From Flavobacteriales bacterium (GTDB lineage Bacteria > Bacteroidota > Bacteroidia > Flavobacteriales_F > PHOS-HE28), in contig JADJTW010000003.1 of the NCBI GenBank assembly GCA_016710965.1, forward strand, positions 186,001 through 250,000: DNA of 64,000 bases, given 5' to 3'. This document shows positions 33,148 through 41,646 of this stretch, piece after piece (positions within the stretch are counted from its first letter, which is position 1; every line of letters starts with the position of its first letter). The notes under the pieces are model-generated. The model was not told where the DNA came from. It worked only from the letters and a program-made list of their open reading frames with translations, and ran no database searches. The position numbers and the translations under genes are program-made.

Positions 33148-34473
33148 TCAACGCAACTGCTCGCGATAGAGCGTCCGTTTCTGTAGCGATTCGTACGGAC
33201 GATACACATAGTAGGCGTGGCTGCCATGAACCTGCACGTCTTGGGGCCAGGGGTGCGTCAATGGTGTGGGCGTGCCCAAGGCTCCGGTTGAAGGGTCGAT
33301 CGGCCGGAGCCACGTGCGCGCCCCCTTGGAGAACTTCGAGTACACAATGCCGGATCGACGGTCCTGCACCAGGTTGCGATCCCAGTCGGTATCGCGCTGG
33401 TAGGTGATGGGCACTTCGTCGATCGGCACCAATTCCCGATCGAAACGGCGGATGCGCTCCAGGTGGTGGTCGAACACGCAAAGGGTATCGCGCACAACGA
33501 AGAGCGGCGCGTACGGTGGCCGATAGCGGATATCCTGGTCCCAGCCGACCATGAAGCCGGCGATGATCTCGGGATCGGTACCATGCTCCAGCGCAAGGTC
33601 CATCGCGATCACTTTATTGCGACCGCTCATGTACTTGTAGCCACTGCGGAAGATGGCCATCCAATGTTCATCGGTTACCGTGCAGATGGTCCGTTGCTCC
33701 TTGGTTGCGGCGTCATACCCCACATGGTCGAAGGAAGGATAGGCGTAGGACCATGTGTTGCCGATCAGCAGCCCTGGCAAGCTGTCCGTCCAGGGGATCA
33801 CCGCTTTCTGATAGGTACTGTCCGCGATCCAGCCGATGCCGATCGTTCCGGCCTGATGATCGATCAACCAGGCGCCGCGTTCGCCTTTCACCACGGGCCG
33901 AAGCGCGTGATCGCGCGTCAACGTGCATGCGCTTGACGGGAGCCTGGTGCTCACGCTTTCAACGAACTGCGTATCGAGCAGGTGCAGTCGAGCGTCCTGC
34001 CACACGGTCTGGCCGGCCAGGGCCTGCCTGTGCAGGAGCCGGCGCGTGCCATAGACCAGGACCCATAGGCCGTCGTCATTCACGAGATAGTCGCCCACGT
34101 GCAGGTCCTTGCGTTCGAATACCACTTCTGGCGCTGGCGCGCGTATCTCAGTCACCGGAAGCTCCACTGGCTTCACCTGCATGCGGATGATGGTGCGCTC
34201 CTCCGTGCCCGGTGATGCGGCCAGCGTTCGTGAGGTCTCGTGGAAGCCCACGTGCGTGATCTTGACAACGGCTCTTGCGGTTGCCACGATCATGTCGAAT
34301 CGGCCCTGCTCGTCCGAGTAGACTATCGCATCGCCCTTCAGCAACCGGATATGCGCACCCACGAGGGGCAGATCGCCGCGCTCATCAAGCACCTGGCCGC
34401 GAATGACGTATTGCGCACATGCTGAATTCAGCATGCCCGTGGAGAGGACCAAGGCAAGGATCGCGGTGCGCAT
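33148..34473 (-). CDS. Exported protein with carboxypeptidase-regulatory-like domain
   Basis: A 441-residue exported protein. The signal peptide (MRTAILALVLSTGMLNSACA) is followed by a carboxypeptidase-regulatory-like/CNA-B type beta domain (about residues 22-110), with IRGQVLDERGDLPLVGAHIRLLKGDAIVYSDEQGRFDM. The remainder (about residues 115-441) holds many aromatic and beta-prone strands and resembles the 6-bladed propeller-like tails of some Bacteroidota proteins, but I do not recognise a catalytic signature. The start at 34473 is chosen for the signal peptide; the frame to 34524 is longer without support. It is divergent from the DnaJ-like gene (83 bp gap). Confidence 0.68.
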   Translation of the reverse strand: MRTAILALVLSTGMLNSACAQYVIRGQVLDERGDLPLVGAHIRLLKGDAIVYSDEQGRFDMIVATARAVVKITHVGFHETSRTLAASPGTEERTIIRMQVKPVELPVTEIRAPAPEVVFERKDLHVGDYLVNDDGLWVLVYGTRRLLHRQALAGQTVWQDARLHLLDTQFVESVSTRLPSSACTLTRDHALRPVVKGERGAWLIDHQAGTIGIGWIADSTYQKAVIPWTDSLPGLLIGNTWSYAYPSFDHVGYDAATKEQRTICTVTDEHWMAIFRSGYKYMSGRNKVIAMDLALEHGTDPEIIAGFMVGWDQDIRYRPPYAPLFVVRDTLCVFDHHLERIRRFDRELVPIDEVPITYQRDTDWDRNLVQDRRSGIVYSKFSKGARTWLRPIDPSTGALGTPTPLTHPWPQDVQVHGSHAYYVYRPYESLQKRTLYREQLR

Positions 34474-34556
34474 GCGTTCCACGAAGTAAGATACCTTGGG
34501 CGTGCGGATCGCATAAGGCATCAACGACCAACGGCAGCAACCCGTCGCGCAACGGC

Positions 34557-35048
34557 ATGGAGCATCTTCTCCGCTACGACCATTACAAAGTGCTTGGCGT
34601 ACCGCGCGACGCCTCCACGCAGAGGATCAAGCGAGCCTATCGGGAGCGGGTGAAGCAGTGCCACCCCGACCGCAACGGAGCGGCCAACGCGGCGAACATC
34701 TTCCAGGCCGTTCATGATGCGTACTCCACGCTGATCGATCCGCAGGAACGCGCACGCTATGATGAGGTGCTGCGATTCTACCGTGAGGCGGGAGCTGGAC
34801 CATCCCTCTTCCAACAGCCCTACCGACCGGTGTTCAGGAAGCGGAAGGCCGAGGAGGAGCCCGATCGGCCGGTGCAGCGCTTCGCGTTCTTCGGACTGCA
34901 CTTCACGGGCCTCGTCTTCGGCATCACGCTCGTGAGCGGCATCGTGCTGGGCGTGCTCCTGTGGGACTGGCCACCATACACCTTGTTCTTCTGCGCACCG
35001 GGGCTTGCCATCCTCCCGGACAGCATAGCCGGGCTGCGCGCGAAATAG
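34557..35048 (+). CDS. DnaJ domain-containing membrane protein
   Basis: A 163-residue protein with an N-terminal J domain: YKVLGVPRDASTQRIKRAYRERVKQCHPDRNG, holding the HPD motif that stimulates DnaK ATPase, and NIFQAVHDAYSTLIDPQERARYDEVL. Two hydrophobic segments follow (FTGLVFGITLVSGIVLGVLLW and PYTLFFCAPGLAILPDSIAGL), so it is anchored in the membrane by its C-terminus. It lacks the glycine/phenylalanine and zinc-finger parts of DnaJ itself. ATG 34557 gives the standard J domain start; the frame from 34419 is not supported. A GC-rich hairpin follows at 35049-35073. Confidence 0.87.
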   Translation: MEHLLRYDHYKVLGVPRDASTQRIKRAYRERVKQCHPDRNGAANAANIFQAVHDAYSTLIDPQERARYDEVLRFYREAGAGPSLFQQPYRPVFRKRKAEEEPDRPVQRFAFFGLHFTGLVFGITLVSGIVLGVLLWDWPPYTLFFCAPGLAILPDSIAGLRAK

Positions 35049-35073
35049 GAAGGCTCCCGGCGAGGGAGCCTTC
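35049..35073. terminator. Hairpin between convergent dnaJ-like and ilvE genes
   Basis: Perfect 10-bp stem GAAGGCTCCC/GGGAGCCTTC with a 5-nt loop. No T-run follows on either strand, so it may be a weak or factor-dependent bidirectional terminator. Confidence 0.5.
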
Positions 35074-35150
35074 GATCGTTGGTTGCGCCAGGGATTCACA
35101 CCACCGGAACCACCCAACCGTAGGGATCGGGTACCCGGCCGCGGCGGATA

Positions 35151-36182
35151 TCATCGAGCTTCTTTCCCGCGATTCGCCAGCTCGCGCGTGCTCACATCGG
35201 GCAGGTCGTACACTGCACCATCGAACGCGATGCTCTGGATATGCGCGATGGTGGCCGCCGTGCCAGCACCGAATGCCGAACGCAAGCGGCCGTTGCGGGC
35301 CGCCGATTCGATCTCCTCCACGCTCACCTGCCGCTCCTCCACGCGAATGCCTTCGTCCTGGGCGATGCGGATGATGCTGTCGCGGGTGATGCCGCGCAGG
35401 ATGGTGCCGTCCAGCGCGGGGGTGATCAGGGTGCCATCGATATTGAAGAACACGTTCATGGTGCCGCTCTCCTCGATGTACTTGTGCGAGAGGCCATCGG
35501 TCCAGAGCAATTGATGGAAGCCCTGGTCCTGGCCCAGCTTGGCCGGATAGAGGCCTCCGCCATAGTTGCCGCCGCACTTGGTCTCGCCCGTGCCGCCAGG
35601 GAATGCGCGGCTGTAAGTGGTCTCGATCTTCACGCGAACCGGCTCGCTGTAATAGTTGCGCACTGGGCAGGTGAAGATGATGAAGCGGTAGCCATCGCTG
35701 GGCCGCACGCCGATGTACTCGTCGGTAGCGAACATGAAAGGGCGTATGTGGAGCGAAGCCCCTTCGTCCTTCGGTATCCATTCCTGATCCAGCTTCACCA
35801 GCTCGATCAACCCGTCGAGGAAGGCATCCTCCGGGATCGTCGGCATGCACATCCGGCGCGTGCTGTGGTTCATCCGTGCGATGTTGGCCTGCGGGCGTAT
35901 GAGGCTGACGCCACCATTGACGTTGCGATAGGCTTTCAGTCCTTCGAAGATGGTCTGACTGTAATGCAGCACAAGGGCGGCCGGGCTCATCTCCAGGTTC
36001 GCGAAAGGCACGATGCGGGGCTGCTGCCATTCGCCGTCGGCATAGTCCATCACGAACATGTGATCGCTGAACACGCGGCCGAACTTGATCTGATCGAGAT
36101 CGGTCTCCGGCAGGCGCGACTTCGTGGTGCGCTGGGTGGCTATCTTTTGCCCGGTGGTGGTGATCATCGCGGGTGCGTTCAT
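35151..36182 (-). CDS. ilvE: Branched-chain amino acid aminotransferase
   Basis: PLP-dependent transamination of leucine, isoleucine and valine. The 343-residue protein is of class IV fold (IlvE type II): it has FGRVFSDHMFVMDYADGEWQQPRIVPF, YSQTIFEGLKAYRNVNGGVSLIRP, MHHSTRRMCMP-like MNHSTRRMCMP, a region KCGGNYGGGLYPAKLGQDQGF with the PLP lysine, and the C-terminal FGAGTAATIAHIQSIAFDG. The start at 36182 is 11 nt after a perfect TACATTTG box; a 20-residue longer frame has no support. Confidence 0.95.
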   Translation of the reverse strand: MNAPAMITTTGQKIATQRTTKSRLPETDLDQIKFGRVFSDHMFVMDYADGEWQQPRIVPFANLEMSPAALVLHYSQTIFEGLKAYRNVNGGVSLIRPQANIARMNHSTRRMCMPTIPEDAFLDGLIELVKLDQEWIPKDEGASLHIRPFMFATDEYIGVRPSDGYRFIIFTCPVRNYYSEPVRVKIETTYSRAFPGGTGETKCGGNYGGGLYPAKLGQDQGFHQLLWTDGLSHKYIEESGTMNVFFNIDGTLITPALDGTILRGITRDSIIRIAQDEGIRVEERQVSVEEIESAARNGRLRSAFGAGTAATIAHIQSIAFDGAVYDLPDVSTRELANRGKEAR

Positions 36183-36193
36183 TGGGTCCGGAG

Positions 36194-36201
36194 CAAATGT
36201 A
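36194..36201 (-). promoter_or_regulatory. -7 promoter element TACATTTG for ilvE
   Basis: Perfect TAnnTTTG match on the minus strand, 11 nt before the ATG at 36182. Confidence 0.6.
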
Positions 36202-36267
36202 GCCGAACTCACTGCGGACCGACCGCGCCGATGGCCCCGCACGGACCGCGTTAGTTCTCAACAGATA

Positions 36268-38103
36268 ATGGTGGAGCAACAGCCCCAACGCGAAGCGATT
36301 CATTCAGTGCTTGCGCAGCACTGGGGCTTCACGTCGTTCCGGCCGATGCAAGAGCGCGTTATCCTCGAAGCCCTTGAAGGCCGAGACACACTGGCGCTGC
36401 TTCCCACCGGAGGCGGCAAGAGCCTCTGTTTCCAAGTCCCTGCCATGGTCACCGGAAAGCTGTGCCTGGTGGTATCGCCGCTCATCGCCCTCATGAAGGA
36501 CCAGGTGGAACGGCTGCGCAGCAAGGGCATCGCCGCACGTGCGATCACCTCAGGCATGCGGCCCGAAGAGATCGAGAACACGCTTGAAGCCGCAGCCTAC
36601 GGCAAGATCTCCTTCCTCTATGTTTCGCCGGAACGACTGGGCACCGATCTGTTCCTCGCACGGCTCCCGCGGATGCCCTTGGGCCTACTGGCTGTTGATG
36701 AGGCCCACTGCATCTCGCAATGGGGATATGACTTCAGGCCATCCTATCTGCGCATCCGCGAACTGCGCGCGTTGATACCGAAGGTGCCTGTGCTCGCTCT
36801 CACCGCTTCGGCCACGGCCGAGGTCGCGGAGGATATCATGCGGCAACTGGACTTCAAGGTGCCCAACCTGCTACGTGGCGATTTCCGCAGGCCTGAATTG
36901 GTGTTGTGGGTGAGCGAAGGCGAGGACAAATACGGCCGCCTGCTGCGGATCATGCAGAACGTGCCGGGCACCTCCATCGTGTACATGCGCGAGCGCAAAG
37001 GCACCGTGCGCATCGCGCATTTCCTCAAGGGACATGGGATCGCGGCCGAGGCCTACCACGCCGGTCTCTCGGGCGCCGAACGCGACAGGATCCAACGCGC
37101 ATGGAGCAATGGGACCCTGCGATGCGTGGTGGCCACCAACGCCTTCGGCATGGGCATCGACAAGGCGGATGTGCGGAGCGTGATCCACATGGAGGCACCG
37201 CCCGACTTGGAGAGCTACTATCAGGAGGCGGGCCGTGGCGGCAGGGACGGCAGGACCGCATACGCCTTCCTGCTCACCGGCCCTGGTGATGAGGCGCGCG
37301 CGCGCGAACGGTTGCGCAATGGGTTCCCGGCATTGGTCGATGTCCGCCGGGTATACCAGGCGTTCGCGGACATGAACGGGATCGCCATGGGAGCGGGGCT
37401 TCACGAGACGTACGCATTCGACCTGCGCGCCATTGCCGAACGAACGAAACTGCCAGTGCCTACGGTGGCCAATTCGTTGAAGGCATTGGAATTAGGCGGC
37501 TTCATAGCGCTCTCCGAGGGCGCACGATCGCCATCGCGCCTGCTGTTCACCACCAGCCAGCAAGACGTCTATTCCATCCGGGTGAAAGACCAGCGTCACG
37601 GGCCATTGATCGAGGCCTTGCTGCGGCTGCATGGCGGTCTCTTCGAAGAAGCGGCCGTGATCGATGAAGAGCGCATCGCACGCCTTCTCGGCCTGCCGAC
37701 ATTCGAGGTGGAGAAACGCCTGATGGAATTGATGACAGCTGATGTCCTGAGCTACCAGCAGCGAACCGACAAGCCCAGCGCCACGCTGCTCATGCAACGC
37801 GCCGATGCGGACAAACTGGCCCTCGACCCGGCAGCCCTGGCCGATCGACAGCGCCGTGCCGCGAAGCGGCTGGAGGCGATGATCGATTATGCCCGACCGA
37901 ACGGGCGATGCCGCATGGTCACTCTCCTGGCCTACTTCAACGAACCGGATCCGGCTGATTGCGGGCAATGCGATGCGTGCAAGGCACGGAAGCCTTATCG
38001 GATGACCCACGATTCGCATCAGATGGAGGAACCCCTGGCGCATTACCATCGCGACATCGAGGAGGAACGCTGGCGGAAGGACGAGTATGGCGAAAGCGCA
38101 TGA
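36268..38103 (+). CDS. recQ: ATP-dependent DNA helicase RecQ
   Basis: 3'-5' superfamily 2 helicase of recombination repair, 611 residues. It has the zero motif region HWGFTSFRPMQERVI, Walker A LLPTGGGKS (about residues 45-53), the DEAH motif in LLAVDEAHCISQWGYDFRPSYL, motif V/VI in VATNAFGMGIDKADVR and YQEAGRGGRDG, and the RecQ zinc-binding cysteine pattern DPADCGQCDACKARK near the C-terminus. An HRDC domain cannot be clearly seen. The start at 36268 is chosen because the residues upstream cross the ilvE promoter. The stop overlaps the start of mpg as ATGA, starting a four-gene coupled operon. Confidence 0.95.
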   Translation: MVEQQPQREAIHSVLAQHWGFTSFRPMQERVILEALEGRDTLALLPTGGGKSLCFQVPAMVTGKLCLVVSPLIALMKDQVERLRSKGIAARAITSGMRPEEIENTLEAAAYGKISFLYVSPERLGTDLFLARLPRMPLGLLAVDEAHCISQWGYDFRPSYLRIRELRALIPKVPVLALTASATAEVAEDIMRQLDFKVPNLLRGDFRRPELVLWVSEGEDKYGRLLRIMQNVPGTSIVYMRERKGTVRIAHFLKGHGIAAEAYHAGLSGAERDRIQRAWSNGTLRCVVATNAFGMGIDKADVRSVIHMEAPPDLESYYQEAGRGGRDGRTAYAFLLTGPGDEARARERLRNGFPALVDVRRVYQAFADMNGIAMGAGLHETYAFDLRAIAERTKLPVPTVANSLKALELGGFIALSEGARSPSRLLFTTSQQDVYSIRVKDQRHGPLIEALLRLHGGLFEEAAVIDEERIARLLGLPTFEVEKRLMELMTADVLSYQQRTDKPSATLLMQRADADKLALDPAALADRQRRAAKRLEAMIDYARPNGRCRMVTLLAYFNEPDPADCGQCDACKARKPYRMTHDSHQMEEPLAHYHRDIEEERWRKDEYGESA

Positions 38104-38711
38104 GCACAGCGGTTCCCGCCATCCTGCCCCGCTCCTTCTACCTGCGTGCCGACGTAACGGCTATTGCGAACGAACTGCTGGGCAAGGTGATCGCAACAGG
38201 AATCGATGGCGAACGATGCGCAGGGATCATCACGGAAACGGAAGCATACGCGGGCCCCTCGGATAGGGCCTCGCACGCTTACGGAGGCCGGCGCACGGCG
38301 CGCAACGAGCCGATGTACCGTATCGGTGGAACCGCCTACGTCTACTTGTGCTACGGCATCCACCACCTGTTCAATGTCGTCACCCATGTCGAAGGCATGC
38401 CGCATGCGGTGCTCGTGCGCGCGATCCTGCCCATGGAAGGGATTCCGACGATGCGCATTCGACGTGGCGCAGCCGTGTTCTCCACGAGCGGGCCGGGCAC
38501 GCTTTCCACAGCCCTCGGCATACGCACGGCCCACACCGGCACCGATCTGCTCACGGGCCCCATCCGGATCGAGGATCGCGGTCTCCGCGTGCCGGATACC
38601 GACATCATCACCGGTCCTCGCATCGGAGTGGAGTACGCCGGCGATGATGCGCAGCTTCCCTACCGGTTCCGCATCGCACCTTCGCGCCTCGGCTCGCTGA
38701 TCAACGCATGA
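38100..38711 (+). CDS. mpg: 3-methyladenine DNA glycosylase, AAG/Mpg family
   Basis: Excises alkylated purines from DNA in base excision repair. The 203-residue protein begins LPRSFYLRADVTAIANELLGKVI and carries ETEAYAGPSDRASHAYGGRRTARNEPMY, whose glutamate and tyrosine belong to the active site, and YVYLCYGIHHLFNVV, the family signature; the end RIGVEYAGDDAQLPYRF also fits. ATG 38100 overlaps the recQ stop by ATGA and its own stop overlaps fmt at 38708. The coupling of two repair genes in one operon may be functional. Confidence 0.93.
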   Translation: MSTAVPAILPRSFYLRADVTAIANELLGKVIATGIDGERCAGIITETEAYAGPSDRASHAYGGRRTARNEPMYRIGGTAYVYLCYGIHHLFNVVTHVEGMPHAVLVRAILPMEGIPTMRIRRGAAVFSTSGPGTLSTALGIRTAHTGTDLLTGPIRIEDRGLRVPDTDIITGPRIGVEYAGDDAQLPYRFRIAPSRLGSLINA

Positions 38712-39655
38712 GCAAGGGACGCATCCTCTTCATGGGCACACCGGAATTCGCGGTGGCGAGCCTCGATGCGCTGGTGAACGCCGGCTTCGAAGTGGCCGCT
38801 GTGGTTACCGCCCCGGACAGGCCGGCAGGCAGGAGCAGGCAGCTACGCACGTCCGCCGTGAAGGACCATGCATTGCGACTGGGGATCCCGGTGCTTCAGC
38901 CCGAACGCCTTCGCGATCCGGCATTCCATGCCGAACTCGACCGCCTAGCAGCTTCGCTGTACGTGGTGGTGGCCTTCCGCATGCTGCCCGAATCGGTTTG
39001 GGCGCGACCACCGCTCGGCACCATCAACCTCCACGCTTCGCTCCTGCCCGACTATCGCGGCGCCGCTCCGATCAATTGGGCGCTGATCAATGGCGAAGAG
39101 CGAACCGGGATCACCACCTTCAAGCTCGGCCACGCCATCGATACCGGCGATATCCTCCTTGCTGAAGAGTTGCCCATCGGCCCGGAGGACGATGCCGGCG
39201 CCTTGCATGATAGGCTCATGGCACGAGGAGCATTGCTTCTGGTGCGCACCGTGGAAGGACTCTTCGCGGGAACGGTCATCGCCAGGCCCCAAGGCGGGGG
39301 CGGTCATCATGAGGCACCGAAGCTCACCCCCCTGAACTGTCGCATCCAGTGGAACAGCCCATCGAGGCAGGTTCACAACCTCGTGCGAGGACTATCACCC
39401 TATCCGGGCGCATGGACGCACTGGCTTGCGGATGACAAGCCCCCCGAGCACTTCAAAGTGATCCACGCACGAATTACTAATGAAGACGCACCGAGCGTGC
39501 CTGGAGCAGTACGAATTGAACAGGGCCGCCTGCTTGTGCGTGCGCAGGATGGATGGCTCGACATCCTTGAGCTGCAGCCGGAAGGCCGCAAACGGATGGA
39601 TGCAGCCTCCTTCGTGCGTGGCCTTCGCTCCCGGGACAACATCCGTTTCGAATGA
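38708..39655 (+). CDS. fmt: Methionyl-tRNA formyltransferase
   Basis: Formylates the initiator Met-tRNA with 10-formyltetrahydrofolate. The 315-residue enzyme begins RILFMGTPEFAVASLDAL, carries the folate-binding/catalytic region GTINLHASLLPDYRGAAPINWALINGE (Asn and His of the active site) and the aspartate in HAIDTGDILL, followed by the C-terminal tRNA-binding domain. Its start overlaps the mpg stop, and its stop overlaps the cupin gene start as ATGA, so it is the third gene of the recQ operon. Confidence 0.96.
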   Translation: MSKGRILFMGTPEFAVASLDALVNAGFEVAAVVTAPDRPAGRSRQLRTSAVKDHALRLGIPVLQPERLRDPAFHAELDRLAASLYVVVAFRMLPESVWARPPLGTINLHASLLPDYRGAAPINWALINGEERTGITTFKLGHAIDTGDILLAEELPIGPEDDAGALHDRLMARGALLLVRTVEGLFAGTVIARPQGGGGHHEAPKLTPLNCRIQWNSPSRQVHNLVRGLSPYPGAWTHWLADDKPPEHFKVIHARITNEDAPSVPGAVRIEQGRLLVRAQDGWLDILELQPEGRKRMDAASFVRGLRSRDNIRFE

Positions 39656-40059
39656 AGGTGCCCAAGCCAGTGAGCACCCTCGCCTTCCTACTCGCGCCAG
39701 CGCTCGCCATCTCGCAGCATGTCTTCGACCCGATGACCTTGCCTTGCAACGGGGACAGCGCGCACGTGCAGGTGACGCCGCTCTTCAGCGACAGCCTTAG
39801 TTCCTCTTTCCACATCTGCATCCCGCGCGAAGTGAAGCCGCATCTTCATCGGTACCACACCGAGCACGTCCTCGTGCTCGAAGGCGAGGGCAGCATGCTC
39901 TTGGGCGATTCCACCTTCAGCATCGGTGCCGGGCACGTGATCATCATTCCCATGGGAACGCGTCATGCGGTGCGCACCACGTCCGACGTTCCATTGCGCG
40001 TGATCAGCGTGCAAGCACCTTTCTTCGATGGCAGCGATCGCGTCATGATCGAGCCTTGA
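39652..40059 (+). CDS. Exported cupin-domain protein
   Basis: A 135-residue protein with an N-terminal signal peptide (MKVPKPVSTLAFLLAPALAISQ) and one cupin beta-barrel. The metal-binding cupin motifs are present: PHLHRYHTEHVLVLEGEGSMLLG (H-x-H and the second-shell glutamate) and a second motif IIIPMGTRHAVRTTSDVP with histidine. Unlike cytosolic cupins it should be periplasmic or secreted. Its function is unknown. It starts in an ATGA overlap with fmt and ends the recQ-mpg-fmt-cupin operon. Confidence 0.82.
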   Translation: MKVPKPVSTLAFLLAPALAISQHVFDPMTLPCNGDSAHVQVTPLFSDSLSSSFHICIPREVKPHLHRYHTEHVLVLEGEGSMLLGDSTFSIGAGHVIIIPMGTRHAVRTTSDVPLRVISVQAPFFDGSDRVMIEP

Positions 40060-40193
40060 AAGGCGTTGGTCCAACCCTTCCGGTTTCTCGAAATCCCGTT
40101 TTCCGCAAACCCTTGCTGGGGGCGGGATACAGAGGCACTTATGAACAAAACCCCTGATTTTTCAACATTCTCCGCGCCGACCCTCGGAAACCC

Positions 40194-40223
40194 TTGACAG
40201 ACGCGGCTCTGCGGATACATTTG
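40194..40223 (+). promoter_or_regulatory. Promoter of the HU gene (-33 TTGACA, -7 TACATTTG)
   Basis: TTGACA at 40194-40199 and a perfect TACATTTG at 40216-40223 with a 16-bp spacer. The expected transcript has a leader of about 40 nt, rich in A, unlike the short leaders elsewhere in the window. Confidence 0.65.
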
Positions 40224-40266
40224 TCCGCGAGTTCACTAAACCAACAAACTCAAAAACCAAAGCAAA

Positions 40267-40545
40267 ATGGGTCTGAACAAAGCCGAACTGATCGAGTCGA
40301 TCGCCAATGACGCGAAGATCTCCAAGGCCGATGCGAAGCGCGCCCTCGACGCATTCGTTACCGGTACCACCAAGGCGCTGAAGAAAGGCGAGCGCGTTGC
40401 GCTCGTAGGCTTCGGCACCTTCAGCATCTCCAAGCGCGCTGCCCGCAAAGGCCGCAACCCGCAAACGGGCAAGGAGATCAAGATCGCTGCCAAGAAGGTG
40501 GTGAAGTTCAAGGCCGGTGCCGACCTCTCCAACAAGGTGAAGTAA
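40267..40545 (+). CDS. hup: HU family DNA-binding protein
   Basis: Histone-like nucleoid protein, 92 residues, the usual length. It begins MGLNKAELIESIANDAKISKADAKRALDAF, the dimerisation helices, and carries the beta-arm signature GFGTFSISKRAARKGRNPQTGKEIKI, which intercalates into DNA, ending VVKFKAGADLSNKVK. The upstream region of about 200 bp holds the promoter, and a strong terminator follows, so it is a single-gene unit. Confidence 0.96.
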   Translation: MGLNKAELIESIANDAKISKADAKRALDAFVTGTTKALKKGERVALVGFGTFSISKRAARKGRNPQTGKEIKIAAKKVVKFKAGADLSNKVK

Positions 40546-40565
40546 GCCCTCCCTTCGATCTCGGA

Positions 40566-40593
40566 AAGTCCCTCGCCACGGCGGGGGACTTTT
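40566..40593 (+). terminator. Terminator after the HU gene
   Basis: Stem AAGTCCCTCGCC/GGCGGGGGACTT, with one T-G pair, followed by TTTC. It also ends just before the trmH leader. Confidence 0.8.
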
Positions 40594-40612
40594 CATTTGC
40601 AGTCGCGCCATC

Positions 40613-41281
40613 ATGACGGACAAGGAACTATACGAACGGCTTTGCGGTTTCATCACCGACAACAAGCGAGAGCTCTTCGAGCGCATAGCGCCCATGCGCA
40701 CGCGCCACATCACGGCCGTGCTCGAAGACATCTACCAGCCGCACAATGCCAGCGCCGTGGTGCGCACCTGCGATCTTCTTGGCGTGCAGGACATGCACAT
40801 CATCGAGAACCGCAACAAGTTCACCGTGAACCCGGACGTTACCCTGGGGTCATCGAAATGGATCGACATGCATCGCTGGCGCGAGAAGGGGGATAACACG
40901 CAACGATGCGTGCAACACCTGAAGCAACAAGGCTATGCCATCGTAGTCACCTCGCCGCACGCGCCGGATATCACGCCCGCAACTGTCCCCCTCGACCGGC
41001 CTCTCGCATTCTGCTTCGGCACCGAGCTCACTGGTGCCAGCGATGCGCTCATGGACCAGTCGGACATCCGTTTGCGCATTCCCATGCACGGCTTCACGGA
41101 GAGCTACAACATCTCCGTCTCTGCGGCGATCGTGCTGTACACCGTGATGGAGCGATTGCGTGCTTCACCGGTCCCATGGCAATTGGACGATGAAGCGCTC
41201 ATCGCCCTGAAGCTCGATTGGGCGCGCAAAGTGGTGCATAGCGCGCAGCACCTCGAGCAGCGTTTCCGCGAAGCGGAATAG
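40613..41281 (+). CDS. TrmH-family (SPOUT) RNA 2'-O-methyltransferase
   Basis: Transfers a methyl group from S-adenosylmethionine to a ribose of tRNA, probably G18, 222 residues. The knotted SPOUT fold is indicated by the N-terminal motif ITAVLEDIYQPHNASAVVRTCDLLGVQDMHIIE, the FCFGTELTGASDAL motif 2, and RIPMHGFTESYNISVSAAIVLYTVMERL motif 3, whose residues bind SAM and dimerise. ATG 40613 lies 13 nt after a TTCATTTG element. The family member (TrmH versus another) is judged from motif 1 and size. Confidence 0.9.
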   Translation: MTDKELYERLCGFITDNKRELFERIAPMRTRHITAVLEDIYQPHNASAVVRTCDLLGVQDMHIIENRNKFTVNPDVTLGSSKWIDMHRWREKGDNTQRCVQHLKQQGYAIVVTSPHAPDITPATVPLDRPLAFCFGTELTGASDALMDQSDIRLRIPMHGFTESYNISVSAAIVLYTVMERLRASPVPWQLDDEALIALKLDWARKVVHSAQHLEQRFREAE

Positions 41282-41353
41282 GACCGACGGCCTGTACACA
41301 GGCTCGCGTTGACAATTGAGACCTGGCGGAAAGAGCGCGCAGGCATGCGCGGG

Positions 41354-41361
41354 TACATTTG
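41354..41361 (+). promoter_or_regulatory. -7 promoter element TACATTTG for THX
   Basis: Perfect TAnnTTTG match, 23 nt before the ATG at 41385. Confidence 0.55.
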
Positions 41362-41384
41362 GCACACCATCAACTCAACTGAAC

Positions 41385-41582
41385 ATGGGAAAAGGCGATA
41401 AGAAGACCAAGAAGGGCAAGCGCCGGAAAGGGAGCAGTGGCAAGAGCCGCCCCAGCACGCGCAACGCCCGCCGAGCGGCCGCACGCAAAGTGGTGAAGAA
41501 GGCAGCTCCCAAGAAGGCCGCCGCCAAGAAAGCCCCGGCGAAGAAAGCCGCTGCGAAGAAGGCCGCGCCCAAGAAGAAGTAA
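41385..41582 (+). CDS. 30S ribosomal protein THX with histone-H1-like tail
   Basis: A 65-residue, extremely basic protein. The first 24 residues (MGKGDKKTKKGKRRKGSSGK...) match the small-subunit THX peptide of Bacteroidota, which packs into the 16S rRNA head. After residue 35 the protein consists of alanine, lysine and proline repeats (KKAAPKKAAAKKAPAKKAA...), the composition of bacterial histone-H1-like or AlgP tails, which bind nucleic acid. THX is usually only about 25-45 residues, so the tail is an extension. ATG 41385 is used; the longer frame from TTG 41316 crosses the promoter. Terminator follows. Confidence 0.75.
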   Translation: MGKGDKKTKKGKRRKGSSGKSRPSTRNARRAAARKVVKKAAPKKAAAKKAPAKKAAAKKAAPKKK

Positions 41583-41601
41583 GCGACCAACGATACACGC
41601 G

Positions 41602-41628
41602 AAGAGCCCCGCAGTCCGGGGCTCTTCG
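41602..41628 (+). terminator. Terminator between THX and pdxH
   Basis: Perfect 11-bp stem GAAGAGCCCCG/CGGGGCTCTTC with a 5-nt loop; T-rich bases follow. It probably serves both converging genes. Confidence 0.8.
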
Positions 41629-41646
41629 GCTTTCATAGGCATTCGA

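Noticed and set aside
41316..41384. A longer THX frame starting at TTG 41316
   Set aside because: It crosses the -7 element, and the THX domain begins exactly at ATG 41385.
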